From assembly GCA_942493075.1 (NCBI GenBank), contig OW818681.1:1364001-1428000 (forward strand): a stretch of DNA of 64,000 nt, in the 5' to 3' direction. Within the stretch, counting starts at the first letter, position 1, and each line of letters starts with the position of its first letter. This document shows positions 34,565 through 42,900 of the stretch, piece after piece. The DNA is from JBBQYD01 sp942493075 (GTDB lineage: Bacteria; Verrucomicrobiota; Verrucomicrobiia; Limisphaerales; UBA8199). The translations under genes and the position numbers were made by a program. The notes beneath the pieces are model-generated. The model was not told the DNA's origin, did no database searches, and was given only the letters and a program-made list of their open reading frames with translations.

Positions 34565-34831
34565 ATGAGCACATCAATCCCGGAGAACACCTTGACTCTC
34601 ATCAAAGAGGCGCTATTCAGAGGCCAGAAGATCGAGGCGATCAAGCTTTACCGCGAAGCTATAGATGTAGGGCTGACGGAGGCAAAGACTGCCGTGGAAA
34701 AGATGGAGGCTGATTTGAGAGCCTCATCTCCTGAGAAGTTTACTGCACCGACAACGAAGACGGGATGCCTCGGAGTGCTCGCTGCGGTGTTCGTTGTGAC
34801 CGTCGCTGCCATTTTGTGGGCGGCGCATTAG
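34565..34831 (+). CDS. Ribosomal L7/L12 C-terminal-like domain on a membrane anchor
   Basis: An 88-residue protein starting at ATG 34565; the upstream extension to 34532 is not supported. Residues ~8-45 (TLIKEALFRGQKIEAIKLYREA, then GLTEAKTAVEKM) match the L7/L12 C-terminal fold, in which KIxxIKxxRexTxxGLxEAKxxVE is characteristic. A hydrophobic helix at the C-terminus (LGVLAAVFVVTVAAILWAA) would fix it in the membrane, unlike real L7/L12. Such small L7/L12-like membrane proteins occur in many bacteria with unknown role. Confidence 0.75.
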   Translation: MSTSIPENTLTLIKEALFRGQKIEAIKLYREAIDVGLTEAKTAVEKMEADLRASSPEKFTAPTTKTGCLGVLAAVFVVTVAAILWAAH

Positions 34832-34850
34832 TGAAAGATCACGATCTTAC

Positions 34851-35447
34851 ATGAAAAACTGCAAACGTGTCTGGTGCGCGATTGTGCTGCTGCTCGCAGG
34901 GGTTTTAGCAACCCCTTTCGAGGCAAACTGCGCTCAACCCAGCGTCAGTGGCATTGTAGAATATTCCTTCGAGCCCAATCCCCAGGATACCAAGCCCAAG
35001 ATGTACAATTGGGAGATCAGGTTGGACGCGAGCGACAGCACAAACGGCGTTTATGAGATCATCCAGATTAACAGGCGCCTGGACCTCGATGTCGAACCCC
35101 GTGCCACTACGAATGTGCTTATCGGGCTTTCCCCGATGAACCAGAAGCCATTGATCGTGCCAAACGGAAGTGGAGTGATTGATTTCAAACTCTGCATTGG
35201 GAACAAAAAGCCAGAACTGAACATGAATGCGCCCGGGAACATAGGGCAACCGATAGTGTTCTCCGGGATTGGGACCGGGAAAGCCGCATCCGATTGGGTC
35301 GTTCTACCTGGCTCCAAAGTTACGAAGGTGACGCCATCCGACAAAGCAACGAAGCTTTCGGATGGAAAACTCAGCATTATTCAATTCCTGGTAACCAGCG
35401 ACAGCGGGGCAAAGTTCCAAACAGAGGTGCTGCTACAGAGAAAATGA
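34851..35447 (+). CDS. Exported hypothetical protein
   Basis: 198 residues with a cleavable signal peptide (KRVWCAIVLLLAGVLATPFEANCA). The mature part is rich in Asp, Asn, Ser and Lys with beta-strand character (SVSGIVEYSFEP, YNWEIRLDASD) and no recognised motif. It lies 20 bases after the L7/L12-like gene, so the two could be co-transcribed. It is probably periplasmic. I cannot assign a function. Confidence 0.65.
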   Translation: MKNCKRVWCAIVLLLAGVLATPFEANCAQPSVSGIVEYSFEPNPQDTKPKMYNWEIRLDASDSTNGVYEIIQINRRLDLDVEPRATTNVLIGLSPMNQKPLIVPNGSGVIDFKLCIGNKKPELNMNAPGNIGQPIVFSGIGTGKAASDWVVLPGSKVTKVTPSDKATKLSDGKLSIIQFLVTSDSGAKFQTEVLLQRK

Positions 35448-35490
35448 CGCAGAGAGTGGCAATGTCGTTAGTCATCCTATGCTCGATTTT

Positions 35491-35592
35491 ATGACATACC
35501 CGCGGAAACTAAGTTTTTGGGCCTTGGTCGCCATGACGTCGTTGGTCGTGGCGGTTTGGACATGGGTTCTCTTTCCAAAGCCACGCCCATGA
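35491..35592 (+). CDS. Possible 33-residue hydrophobic peptide overlapping the next gene
   Basis: ATG 35491 opens a frame (MTYPRKLSFWALVAMTSLVV) with one hydrophobic segment and a PKPRP end. It stops with TGA at 35590-35592, overlapping the ATG of the next gene by 4 bases. This is the second short ORF in this stretch that ends in an ATGA overlap, the other being at 32589-32729. It could be a coupled small membrane peptide or a chance frame. Confidence 0.3.
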   Translation: MTYPRKLSFWALVAMTSLVVAVWTWVLFPKPRP

Positions 35593-36155
35593 AACACTTC
35601 AAGAAGTGGGTGGTCGGGGGTTCGGCCCTTTGTTTCCTGGTTCTTTTTGGCTTTATTTTTCTGATGATGCATGGCGGCCATCGCCACTGCATCGTGGCTG
35701 CCGGTCTGGGATTGCACAACTATGCGACGGAGCACTACGGAAACTTCCCGTCAGATACGAACGGTTTTGGCAATGCCCTGCTGTTATTGGTTAAGGAAGG
35801 ATACGGAAGTATCGGAGAGATCACGGGGCCGGGCGACAATGGAAGTGTGTTTAAAAAGGCCCTCGAAACGGGGGCGCCTATCCCGGAACAGGATTGCAGC
35901 CGGATCTATATCCAGGGTCTCTCCACTTCCAGCAACCCACAAATCGCCATTCTTTGGGACAAGAGATCCACGCGAGGCGGGGATCATGGACGCAAGCCCT
36001 GGCATCCGCGGTTGCGCGAGGTCTGTCTAGTGGACGGTACTATGCAAAGGGTCCGAGATCAGGACTGGGCCAGCTTTGTCGCGAACCAGATTGATTTGTT
36101 AGTGCGCGAGGGCTTCTCAAGGGAAGGCGCATTGCACTATTATTCTATTCAGTAG
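35589..36155 (+). CDS. Membrane-anchored hypothetical protein
   Basis: 188 residues from ATG 35589 (MKHFKKWVVGGSALCF); an in-frame extension to 35517 adds Gly-rich residues unlikely to be real. An N-terminal hydrophobic helix is followed by CIVAAGLGLHNYATEHYGNFPSDTNGFGNALLLL, which resembles the post-helix part of pseudopilin-like proteins (alanine/tyrosine-rich, NAT-x-H-Y motif). The C-terminal part has VCLVDGTMQRVRDQDW, similar to the DG motif of that group. It lacks the FTLIELL leader, so it may be a diverged relative. The function is unknown. Confidence 0.6.
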   Translation: MKHFKKWVVGGSALCFLVLFGFIFLMMHGGHRHCIVAAGLGLHNYATEHYGNFPSDTNGFGNALLLLVKEGYGSIGEITGPGDNGSVFKKALETGAPIPEQDCSRIYIQGLSTSSNPQIAILWDKRSTRGGDHGRKPWHPRLREVCLVDGTMQRVRDQDWASFVANQIDLLVREGFSREGALHYYSIQ

Positions 36156-36492
36156 TTCAGTAGAAGAGTCGTTGTCTTTGCAGGCCCGGTATTCCAGCGA
36201 CCGATTCGCGTCTCCAGACGCGGCGCGCTGGTTTGGTAGGGTTGGCCTCGCCGAGGCCGCCGATCGGGTTGGCGCCGAGAAGCGCCAACCCGATGAACCA
36301 GAGTAAATGAGAATGTACGGGAGGCTTTCCTACAGTCCGGATTCTGGTTCGGTCGGCATTCGCGGGCAAAATCGTCCTCCCCTCAAAGGGATGTGAACCA
36401 TCCTTTGAAACTGACAAATCCAATTCAGGACCTGTCCGTTCTGTCCGGTGTTCCGAAAAGCCTCACCTACTTTTAACCACATCCGGTTGCAC
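36156..36492. repeat. Non-coding stretch with a chain of palindromes and the conserved tail
   Basis: No gene is seen. Three hairpins follow one another: CGCGTCT/AGACGCG (36207-36213, 36216-36222) within outer arms CCAGCG/CGCTGG; GGCCTCG/CGAGGCC (36244-36258); and ATCGGGTTGGCGC/GCGCCAACCCGAT (36263-36275, 36282-36294). The tail CCTACAGTCCGGAT is at 36329-36342. The third hairpin and tail belong to the family also seen at 4049-4125 and 32431-32520. Confidence 0.75.
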
Positions 36493-37161
36493 TCACTTCT
36501 GGCCGGTTTCGCTCACTTGGTCGATTTCGCTTACCCCGTGAAGATGTACGCTTTGGAGCATTTGCTCGCGCACCATCGATGTTGTCCTCTCTGTGTAGCC
36601 TTGATCTTTCAACATCTGAATCGCCCGCGTGATTGCTGCATCGTAATTTGTCCCAGCCTGGTTCAATTGCTTCGTTACCTTTAGATCAAGCGTGCATGTG
36701 CCAGAACTTTCCTCACTCAGTAAGTCTCCGCTCCCGGAGTAGTACGTGGTACGCCCTGTAACAGTGTAAGTCTTTACGATCCGATACTTTGAGGCCGCTC
36801 CAACATCTACAACCGCGTGTGACCCTTTCATGTAAACGGAATCGATGACGTCGCGGTTCAAGTCATCAACGTAAGAAGCCCCCTCTTGAATGACCATGAA
36901 GCCCTTGCCACCTTTGCCAGTGCCATTATCCATGATGTAGAAGTCAGGATAAATAACCTCCAGTTTCTTTGAGGGATACCCATTCACACGAGTATAACCG
37001 CCATTTGCCAGGTCAACGATCGTGTAACCAATCGTAGTGTACTTTTGAGAGCCTCCTGCTCCTGTGACTGTACCTTTAATCTTGTTCTTATAGAGCGCCA
37101 CTTGGGCGTTGCAGATTGTGCACAGACCGGCAGTGATTAGGATAGCTATGAGTGTCTTCAT
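36493..37161 (-). CDS. Exported hypothetical protein
   Basis: 222 residues from ATG 37161 (MKTLIAILITAGLCTICNAQ), a clear signal peptide; the longer frame to 37389 would add 76 unrelated residues. The mature part is Gly/Tyr/Thr-rich (TTIGYTIVDLANGGYTRVNGYPS, GTGKGGKGFMVIQEG). The C-terminal part is more helical (AITRAIQMLKDQGYTERT). It is the only minus-strand exported gene in the accessory stretch. A repeated motif TTGACCTGACTC lies just upstream (37175-37186). The function is unknown. Confidence 0.65.
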   Translation of the reverse strand: MKTLIAILITAGLCTICNAQVALYKNKIKGTVTGAGGSQKYTTIGYTIVDLANGGYTRVNGYPSKKLEVIYPDFYIMDNGTGKGGKGFMVIQEGASYVDDLNRDVIDSVYMKGSHAVVDVGAASKYRIVKTYTVTGRTTYYSGSGDLLSEESSGTCTLDLKVTKQLNQAGTNYDAAITRAIQMLKDQGYTERTTSMVREQMLQSVHLHGVSEIDQVSETGQK

Positions 37162-37583
37162 GAATCTTGGGTGATTTGACCTGACTCCAATTGGAAAGTC
37201 AAACTCCACTTTCGTTATTGTCCACCTTGTGTGGGGCTGAGGCGCACCTTGTTCGGGGTTGGCAACTCGCAAGGATCGAAATCCCAGGTTTGACATGCGA
37301 TGGAACGCCTGAAAAACTTCCCCGGTGCATTCGATACCACAAAGGCCTGCAGGAGCAAGTTTGACCCTGAGGGCAATGCGGATGGACACAGGTTCTATCG
37401 GGTTAAGCCTTAGTTAGGACCCTGAAACAGCCAAGACGAGGCAACGGCTAGGTTGGCCCGTATGCAAAAGGAAGCTGATTCGCTTCGTCGGGCGTTGCGA
37501 AGGAGAAAAGGAAAAAAGCCTAATGCAAGGCGCTCTTGACCGCTGGCGGGAGCGTGCCAATAATCCGTCAAAATTCACAACCT
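37162..37583. pseudogene. Non-coding stretch with a gene 3'-end remnant
   Basis: No complete gene is visible. A + strand frame around 37285-37414 ends in KFDPEGNADGHRFYRVKP and a TAG stop, which looks like the C-terminal tail of an exported verrucomicrobial protein without its body. A related tail is found at about 38352-38401. TTGACCTGACTC with AAACTCCACT (37175-37208) is a second repeat shared with 38559-38592. Confidence 0.5.
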
Positions 37584-37961
37584 ATGATGAAGCTTTTTAA
37601 AGCGGCTCAAACCTTTAATGTTGCGGCTCTGGACGAGTCAAAACTCAAAGGACAAGAAGAAGCGTTTCAGACGTGTCTGGCGTTTCTCAAAGGTGTTGAG
37701 AAATCGAAGACCCAAAACAGAACTACCGGCAGTTACGGGTTGAAGCATCTGGTTGAAAATCCCTCCGGGCATTATGGCATTTCCTCATCAAAGGATTGTT
37801 ACGCGGGCTACGTTTACGAAGGGACTCTGATCCTTGCGGCTCTGGCATCAGGGTTCGGAATCCAGCAGCACGGCAGAACCCTCAAAACCACTTTCAACAT
37901 TCACGAGCCAAGTTTGCGGAAGCGGGCAAAAGAGGTTTACAAAGAAAGGAAACGCCCATGA
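37584..37961 (+). CDS. Hypothetical protein
   Basis: 125 residues from ATG 37584 (MMKLFKAAQTFNVAAL); a longer frame to 37536 is possible. The sequence is Lys/Thr-rich with a KHLVENPSGHYGISS segment, a hydrophobic stretch (YEGTLILAALASGFGI) and a strongly basic C-terminus (LRKRAKEVYKERKRP). No family was recognised. It lies between two related gene remnants, so it may have arrived with a mobile segment. Confidence 0.5.
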   Translation: MMKLFKAAQTFNVAALDESKLKGQEEAFQTCLAFLKGVEKSKTQNRTTGSYGLKHLVENPSGHYGISSSKDCYAGYVYEGTLILAALASGFGIQQHGRTLKTTFNIHEPSLRKRAKEVYKERKRP

Positions 37962-38020
37962 GCGGTAACGAATTCGATTGTTCGAGTTGGTCCCAGCCGT
38001 AGGGAGTGAATACATATAAT

Positions 38021-38290
38021 TTAATGACGGACAAATTCGTTTATGGAGAAATTTTGACCCGAACACGCAAATATTCCAGGAGGCGTGCCGATCCTCCTCC
38101 TTTCCATATAGTGGCGCAGGCTGGTTAAACCGACCCGCATTAGTGAAACCGCCGTCTCCGCTGGCCAGTGGGGATGATCCGCCTCGATGCTCGTCATCAA
38201 ATCCTTGAAGGCCTCGACATAACAGGCAATTCGCTTCTCCACGTTAGCCGCACTCTCCTCCGCGCTTTTCCTTCTTTGTAAGCCGTCCAT
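38021..38290 (-). CDS. Small hypothetical protein
   Basis: 89 residues. The first ~60 are helical and acidic/basic mixed (KSAEESAANVEKRIACYVEAFKDLMTSIEADHP), followed by VSLMRVGLTSLRHYMERRR and a less regular C-terminus. Codon use looks coherent, but no family was recognised. It is oriented against the neighbouring small genes. It could also be the 5' part of a disrupted gene, as the last ~20 residues read through low-complexity DNA. Confidence 0.4.
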   Translation of the reverse strand: MDGLQRRKSAEESAANVEKRIACYVEAFKDLMTSIEADHPHWPAETAVSLMRVGLTSLRHYMERRRIGTPPGIFACSGQNFSINEFVRH

Positions 38291-38602
38291 CTTCAGGTAA
38301 CCCTAACCGAAATATACGAATGGCGGTTCATGCGTTGAAAGTTTGAAATTATTGACCCTGAAGGCAATAGGGACGGACGCAGGTTCCATCGGGTTAAGCA
38401 GTAAACCGCTCATTTCAAGTCGCTCCTGGGCGGCTGCACTAATCTAGCAGTTGCTCGGGATGTGGTTACTGCTCTGAGCCTATGACTTCGCTTCGTCTTT
38501 GCTTTGCCGTCAGTCTTGCCTGAGGCGTGGTTGCCTTCGTGCCTTCGTGCGGGTGGCTTGACCTGACTCAGCGGGTATATCAAGCTCCACTCTATTCAAG
38601 AT
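38291..38602. pseudogene. Non-coding stretch with a second gene 3'-end remnant
   Basis: A short + strand frame near 38352-38403 reads FEIIDPEGNRDGRRFHRVKQ followed by TAA, about 80% identical at the DNA level to the remnant at ~37374-37414 (my estimate by eye). Downstream, TTGACCTGACTC with AAGCTCCACT (38559-38592) repeats the motif at 37175-37208. I see no intact gene. Confidence 0.5.
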
Positions 38603-39289
38603 ATGCGGAAAGTCGTAAGTGCGGTGTGTTTTACGGCAGTCGCTCTCCTGGTTCTGGTGATCGGCTACTGCGGCGCGGAGGTGGTGTGGCGGTTGACGCA
38701 CCACCGCTATGAGACTCCAAACACGGGTGCCTACTATGGGGCCGTGTCAGCCAGGTTCTCGAGTGTTGACGACAGCGTCTATTCCTTTTCCTTTTCGGGA
38801 ACAACTCCGGTTAAGTGGTATTGGATCCATCCTACCAACTTCACTTACTCCGCCCTGGAAATGGAATGGCGAGGCAACGGCTCTGAGGGGTCCGCCACTC
38901 TGAAATTGCCCGAGTTTACTTACTATTCCGCCAACTCGACAGGAGCGTTTTCACGTGAAGTACTCGCCGAATGGCTGGTTGGTAATATATATTCCGCATC
39001 GACTGAGGATCTCCAAGGGGTGGATTTAATTTACGCCAACGTTGATGCCGCCCGACGGGGATCGTTGCCTCCGCCAAGCCATCATGGTGTCTCTTTCGCT
39101 GACGACGCCCCGGTGATTGGGCACGTTCAGCATTTTTTGCTTGGATACGGAATCGATTGGCTTGTTTTCCTATGGGTCGCCGTTTGGTTGTTCGCTGTGA
39201 TCTGTTTAGCTCTTAAAATCCGCGGAGCGCGTGGCTCAAAAAGTAGAGGACCTGGATTTGTGCCTAAACCGTCACTCGATTCACGGTGA
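38603..39289 (+). CDS. Two-helix membrane hypothetical protein
   Basis: 228 residues with an N-terminal helix (VCFTAVALLVLVIGYCGAEVVW) and a C-terminal helix (WLVFLWVAVWLFAVICLAL) followed by a basic tail. Between them is a ~140-residue periplasmic domain rich in Tyr, Trp, Ser and Asn (SFSGTTPVKWYWIHPTNFTYS). No family was recognised. It is the last gene before tRNA-Lys. The TTGACCTGACTC repeat lies ~40 bases before its start. Confidence 0.6.
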   Translation: MRKVVSAVCFTAVALLVLVIGYCGAEVVWRLTHHRYETPNTGAYYGAVSARFSSVDDSVYSFSFSGTTPVKWYWIHPTNFTYSALEMEWRGNGSEGSATLKLPEFTYYSANSTGAFSREVLAEWLVGNIYSASTEDLQGVDLIYANVDAARRGSLPPPSHHGVSFADDAPVIGHVQHFLLGYGIDWLVFLWVAVWLFAVICLALKIRGARGSKSRGPGFVPKPSLDSR

Positions 39290-39387
39290 AGCGGTGGAAC
39301 TGAGTTGGGCCTCCGCTCTTGTCGGCGATTTGTCAGTTGAACAGCTTATTAACAACATGGATTTCCCTGGAAGTTGTTGATTTAGAA

Positions 39388-39463
39388 TGGTGCCCCGGCA
39401 CGGACTTGAACCGTGAACCAATTGATTAAGAGTCAACTGCTCTGCCAATTGAGCTACCGAGGC
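39388..39463 (-). tRNA. tRNA-Lys (CTT)
   Basis: The reverse complement folds as a complete 76-nt tRNA: acceptor GCCTCGG/CCGGGGC (one T-G pair), D-arm TAGCTCAATTGGCAGAGC, anticodon loop CTCTTAA (anticodon CTT), T-arm CACGG-TTCAAGT-CCGTG, and an encoded CCA end. It bounds the accessory stretch at 31.4-39.3 kb. I found no copy of its 3' end elsewhere in the window and no integrase gene nearby. Confidence 0.95.
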
Positions 39464-39587
39464 GACCGAAATCGCAGGTCGTGAAGATTGTGGAAAAACG
39501 CCCTTTTGTCAATAAGGGAAAAAAGTTCCGCGGGTAAATACCCACTAGCCCGCTGCCGAACGCCGCCCTAGGGTTCCAGTGAAAACT

Positions 39588-39866
39588 ATGGCTGAGGCAA
39601 AACCCAAAAAAACCAAAAAGGCGAGTGGCGGTTTCATGAAACCTGTCCAGCCCGATGATACGCTTGCTGCGGTTATCGGTGCTGAGCCCTTGCCAAGAAC
39701 TCAGATCATTGCTCGGATTTGGGATTACATCCGAAGCCATAAGCTTCAGGACCCGGACCAGAAGACGCGGATCATCGCGGATGAAAAGCTCAAGGGCGTT
39801 TTCGATGGCAGGGAGAGTGTCACGATGTTTGAGATGACGAGCCTCATCTTCAAACACGTGAAATAG
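39588..39866 (+). CDS. SWIB/MDM2-domain protein
   Basis: 92 residues from ATG 39588 (MAEAKPKKTKKASGG); a GTG three codons upstream is an alternative. After a Lys-rich tail comes one SWIB domain: FMKPVQPDDTLAAVIG, LPRTQIIARIWDYIRSHKLQDP and ADEKLKGVFDGRESVTMFEM. SWIB domains are known in eukaryotic chromatin factors and, in bacteria, mainly in Chlamydiae and related PVC phyla. The basic tail suggests nucleic-acid binding. It could be a nucleoid-associated protein. Confidence 0.92.
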   Translation: MAEAKPKKTKKASGGFMKPVQPDDTLAAVIGAEPLPRTQIIARIWDYIRSHKLQDPDQKTRIIADEKLKGVFDGRESVTMFEMTSLIFKHVK

Positions 39867-39956
39867 CCATTTGCCACCCTCGCTCAGAGCGGTTGCGGTT
39901 ATCTGATCAATCCGGCACGGGGCCTTGGCTTCGCCCTGAAACCTGCCCAGGTGGGC

Positions 39957-42900
39957 TTAATCCGCAAGCCTCACTCGATAGAACATATTGGTTGCTGAGG
40001 TAGAGGCGGGTGCATCATAAACCACTTTGCCATCGACCCCGGCGGTTACAGTCTCTACTACGTCCCAGGAAGCCAGATTTGACGAAACGAGGATTGCATA
40101 GGAACGGCTGGGATATCCCTGGAAACCGATTCGGAAATAGTCCGGGCCTTTCTCGGCGAGGCTGATGCTGACCATGATAGGGGCCACCTGCAAGGTAACC
40201 CCGCGCTGAGTGTCACCTGCGCCGGTCGTGTTGTTCGCAAATGACAGTGAATCCTGGTAGCTGCCGTGAGCCAGGTCGTTGGCACTCGAGTTAATGGAGA
40301 GGGTGATATTGGTGCTGGCTCCGGGTGCCAACTCCCCATCTGTTGCTGAGAGACTGAGCCAGGTCTGGCTCCAAGTGATGGTCCAGTTTAGGGAAGCCCC
40401 ACCCGAATTTGTGAGGGTGTAAGCACAAGAAGCAGGAATGAAGGGTCCCCCCACTGTTCCTGAAGAATTCAAATCCCCACCAGAGACTGCCAGGATGCCT
40501 GGGGGTACCGCGACGATTGCCACGTTGAATGTTCCCAACACCGTCCGCGGGTTCGCATTGTTATAAACATCCTCGATCGCGCCTTGGAGCAGCGTCACCG
40601 TATAAGTCCCATTATCAGTTGAATCCCAAGCTCCCCCTGGTGCGGGTATCGAGTAGATTGCTGTGATAGGAGAACCGTCTGAGGGCAGATCTGCGCCTGC
40701 AAAACCTACGAGATTCGAATATCCACTGGGCCCTGTCACCAGCAGGTCAGCCGAACCGAGGCTCGACAGGCGGACTGCCGTAGCATCGCTATAGGTGACG
40801 CTGCATGAATCGCTGGGGGAGTCGCTGGCGCTGCGGGCTGCCAAATTCAAGCTGGCTGTCGGCGGGACGGAATCTGGAATGTCGCCTAACAATTCGACGT
40901 CATCCATGTTCCATCCGATCTCGTTTTGAGCCACGTTGGAGGTCAGGCTCCAGCGAACGCGCACCGAGTTGTTGCCTGCGTAACCCTCAGGCAACGCATA
41001 CTCGACGGCTTGCCAGGCAGTGTCCGAAACGCCGCTCGACGTGGACCAGAGGGTGGCCCAGGTGGAGCCGTTGGTGGAAATCTGGATTGCTGCCGAGTCG
41101 CTCTGTTTGACGCGCAGCCAGCGTTGAAAGCGCAGTTTGAGGAACGTGGAGCCAGTGCAGTCTATCGCCGGGGTAGTGGCATACTTGGCGGCCATATTGT
41201 TGGGATAACTTCCGGCCAGATTATAGCCAATGATCTTGCTGCCTGTGTAACCGGCAGTCGGCCCTCCGCTGGCATATGCCGGCACACCATATTGCCATTG
41301 GAATTCGAGAGTCCATCCCGGGTCGGAATCCATGGTAGCGGAATAGATCGTAACGGGCATGGCGACTCTGAAGTTTCCGAGTTGCCCTGCCGCAACCCAG
41401 GCTCCCTCTGTATCGGAAACCTGGTTGGTGCGCATCCAGATTGTGTAAATGCCGTTGTCCGTAATTGACCATGCGCTGCCTGACGGAGGAGTGAAGGTGT
41501 AGGTGGCGGTCCGTGGAGTTCCATCGCTGGTCAGGTCAAGCGTCACTGATTCGGCCAGGCGGTCATACCCGTTAGGACCGGTGACCCGAAGGTCGCCCGT
41601 ATCGATCGTGGAAGCGTCGATCCCGAGGTTATCGGAGTAGGAGATGCTGACTTGTCTGGCTCCCTGGCCAGCTTGAGTGGATTCATCAGGCAACACTTGA
41701 GCAATGGGGGGCACGACGAAATTCGAAGCTTCGGTGATGTAGCCGCTGACGAAATACTGGCCGACGCTGCCGTAGCCAGTGTACCCGCTCGGGCTGGAAC
41801 TCAACGGATCACCCACACCCGTGCTCTGCACGAAAACAAAGTAGCGCCCCTGGGGCAAATTGGTTTGAAGCAAGGCAGTGGTCTGGCTGGTCGGATTGTT
41901 AGTCAGGAGAAGCGTGCCTGAATCATTATATAACCTCGCGACAAGATCAGCATTCCCACCCCGAGTTCCGGCAGGCATGATCCACGGGTTGATGGCCAAC
42001 CTGATTGGGCCGGAGCCCGTGATAAAGGAGAAAACGTCTATATCCGTATCCCGCTCAAGCACACCTTTGTTAAGCGCGTTTGAATTGGCCGGATCAGTTT
42101 CGGGAGTGGTTGAGACGATGTTGGTGCCGCCTGTTATCGATAGCGAGGAAGCCGTCCCAATCGTATTCCCATAATCATCCGTACGATAAGAAAGTTTTCC
42201 GGCAATCGTAGTTAAGTCGTCCTGTGTATTATTGGCTAGATAGTATTCCCCTTTGCTCCACTGGCTCACATTTCGGTAGTAACCCGTGCCCATCAAGGGC
42301 CCCCAGGAAGTATCCCCGGTACCATGACCGCCGTAATAGTCCTGACCATCGGTCCGTCCATCATGGCTCAACCCCATGTTGTGTCCGATCTCATGTGACG
42401 CAGCTTCGGCAACGTATGATTCGTCATTTGCCAGGTTATCGTGATAAATCCAGGCCGGTCGGTACCTGGAGTAAGATGTGGTGCCGAAGACATTAACGTA
42501 AGCCACCCCACCGCCTGTGTTATGGGGATTGGCCGCGCCATTGGCATCGGTGGACCTGGTGATGAGCGCCATGGCGGTGCGCGTGGTTAATGTGCCCGGA
42601 GGTTCGGTTGTGACATCGATGTCAAACGGCGCGTAATCCTCTGCCACGCGTTGCCAAATCTTCTTGATCGCCGCCTGTTCCGCATCACTAAAGGTCGCCG
42701 GGTCAGCGTCCGTGCTGAAGGCGACTGCAGGTATCTCCGTGCGGTCAACCGTCGTATTCCAATCGGTGCCTGTAACCGTCATTCCTGAGAAATTAAGATA
42801 GAGCACATTGGGTGCTCCCGGTTTGCTGTGAAAGAACAGATTCGCGGGGAAAGGACTTACGGGAACTGCGGCCTGGCTCACCACCGGTGCCTGAGCGGCG

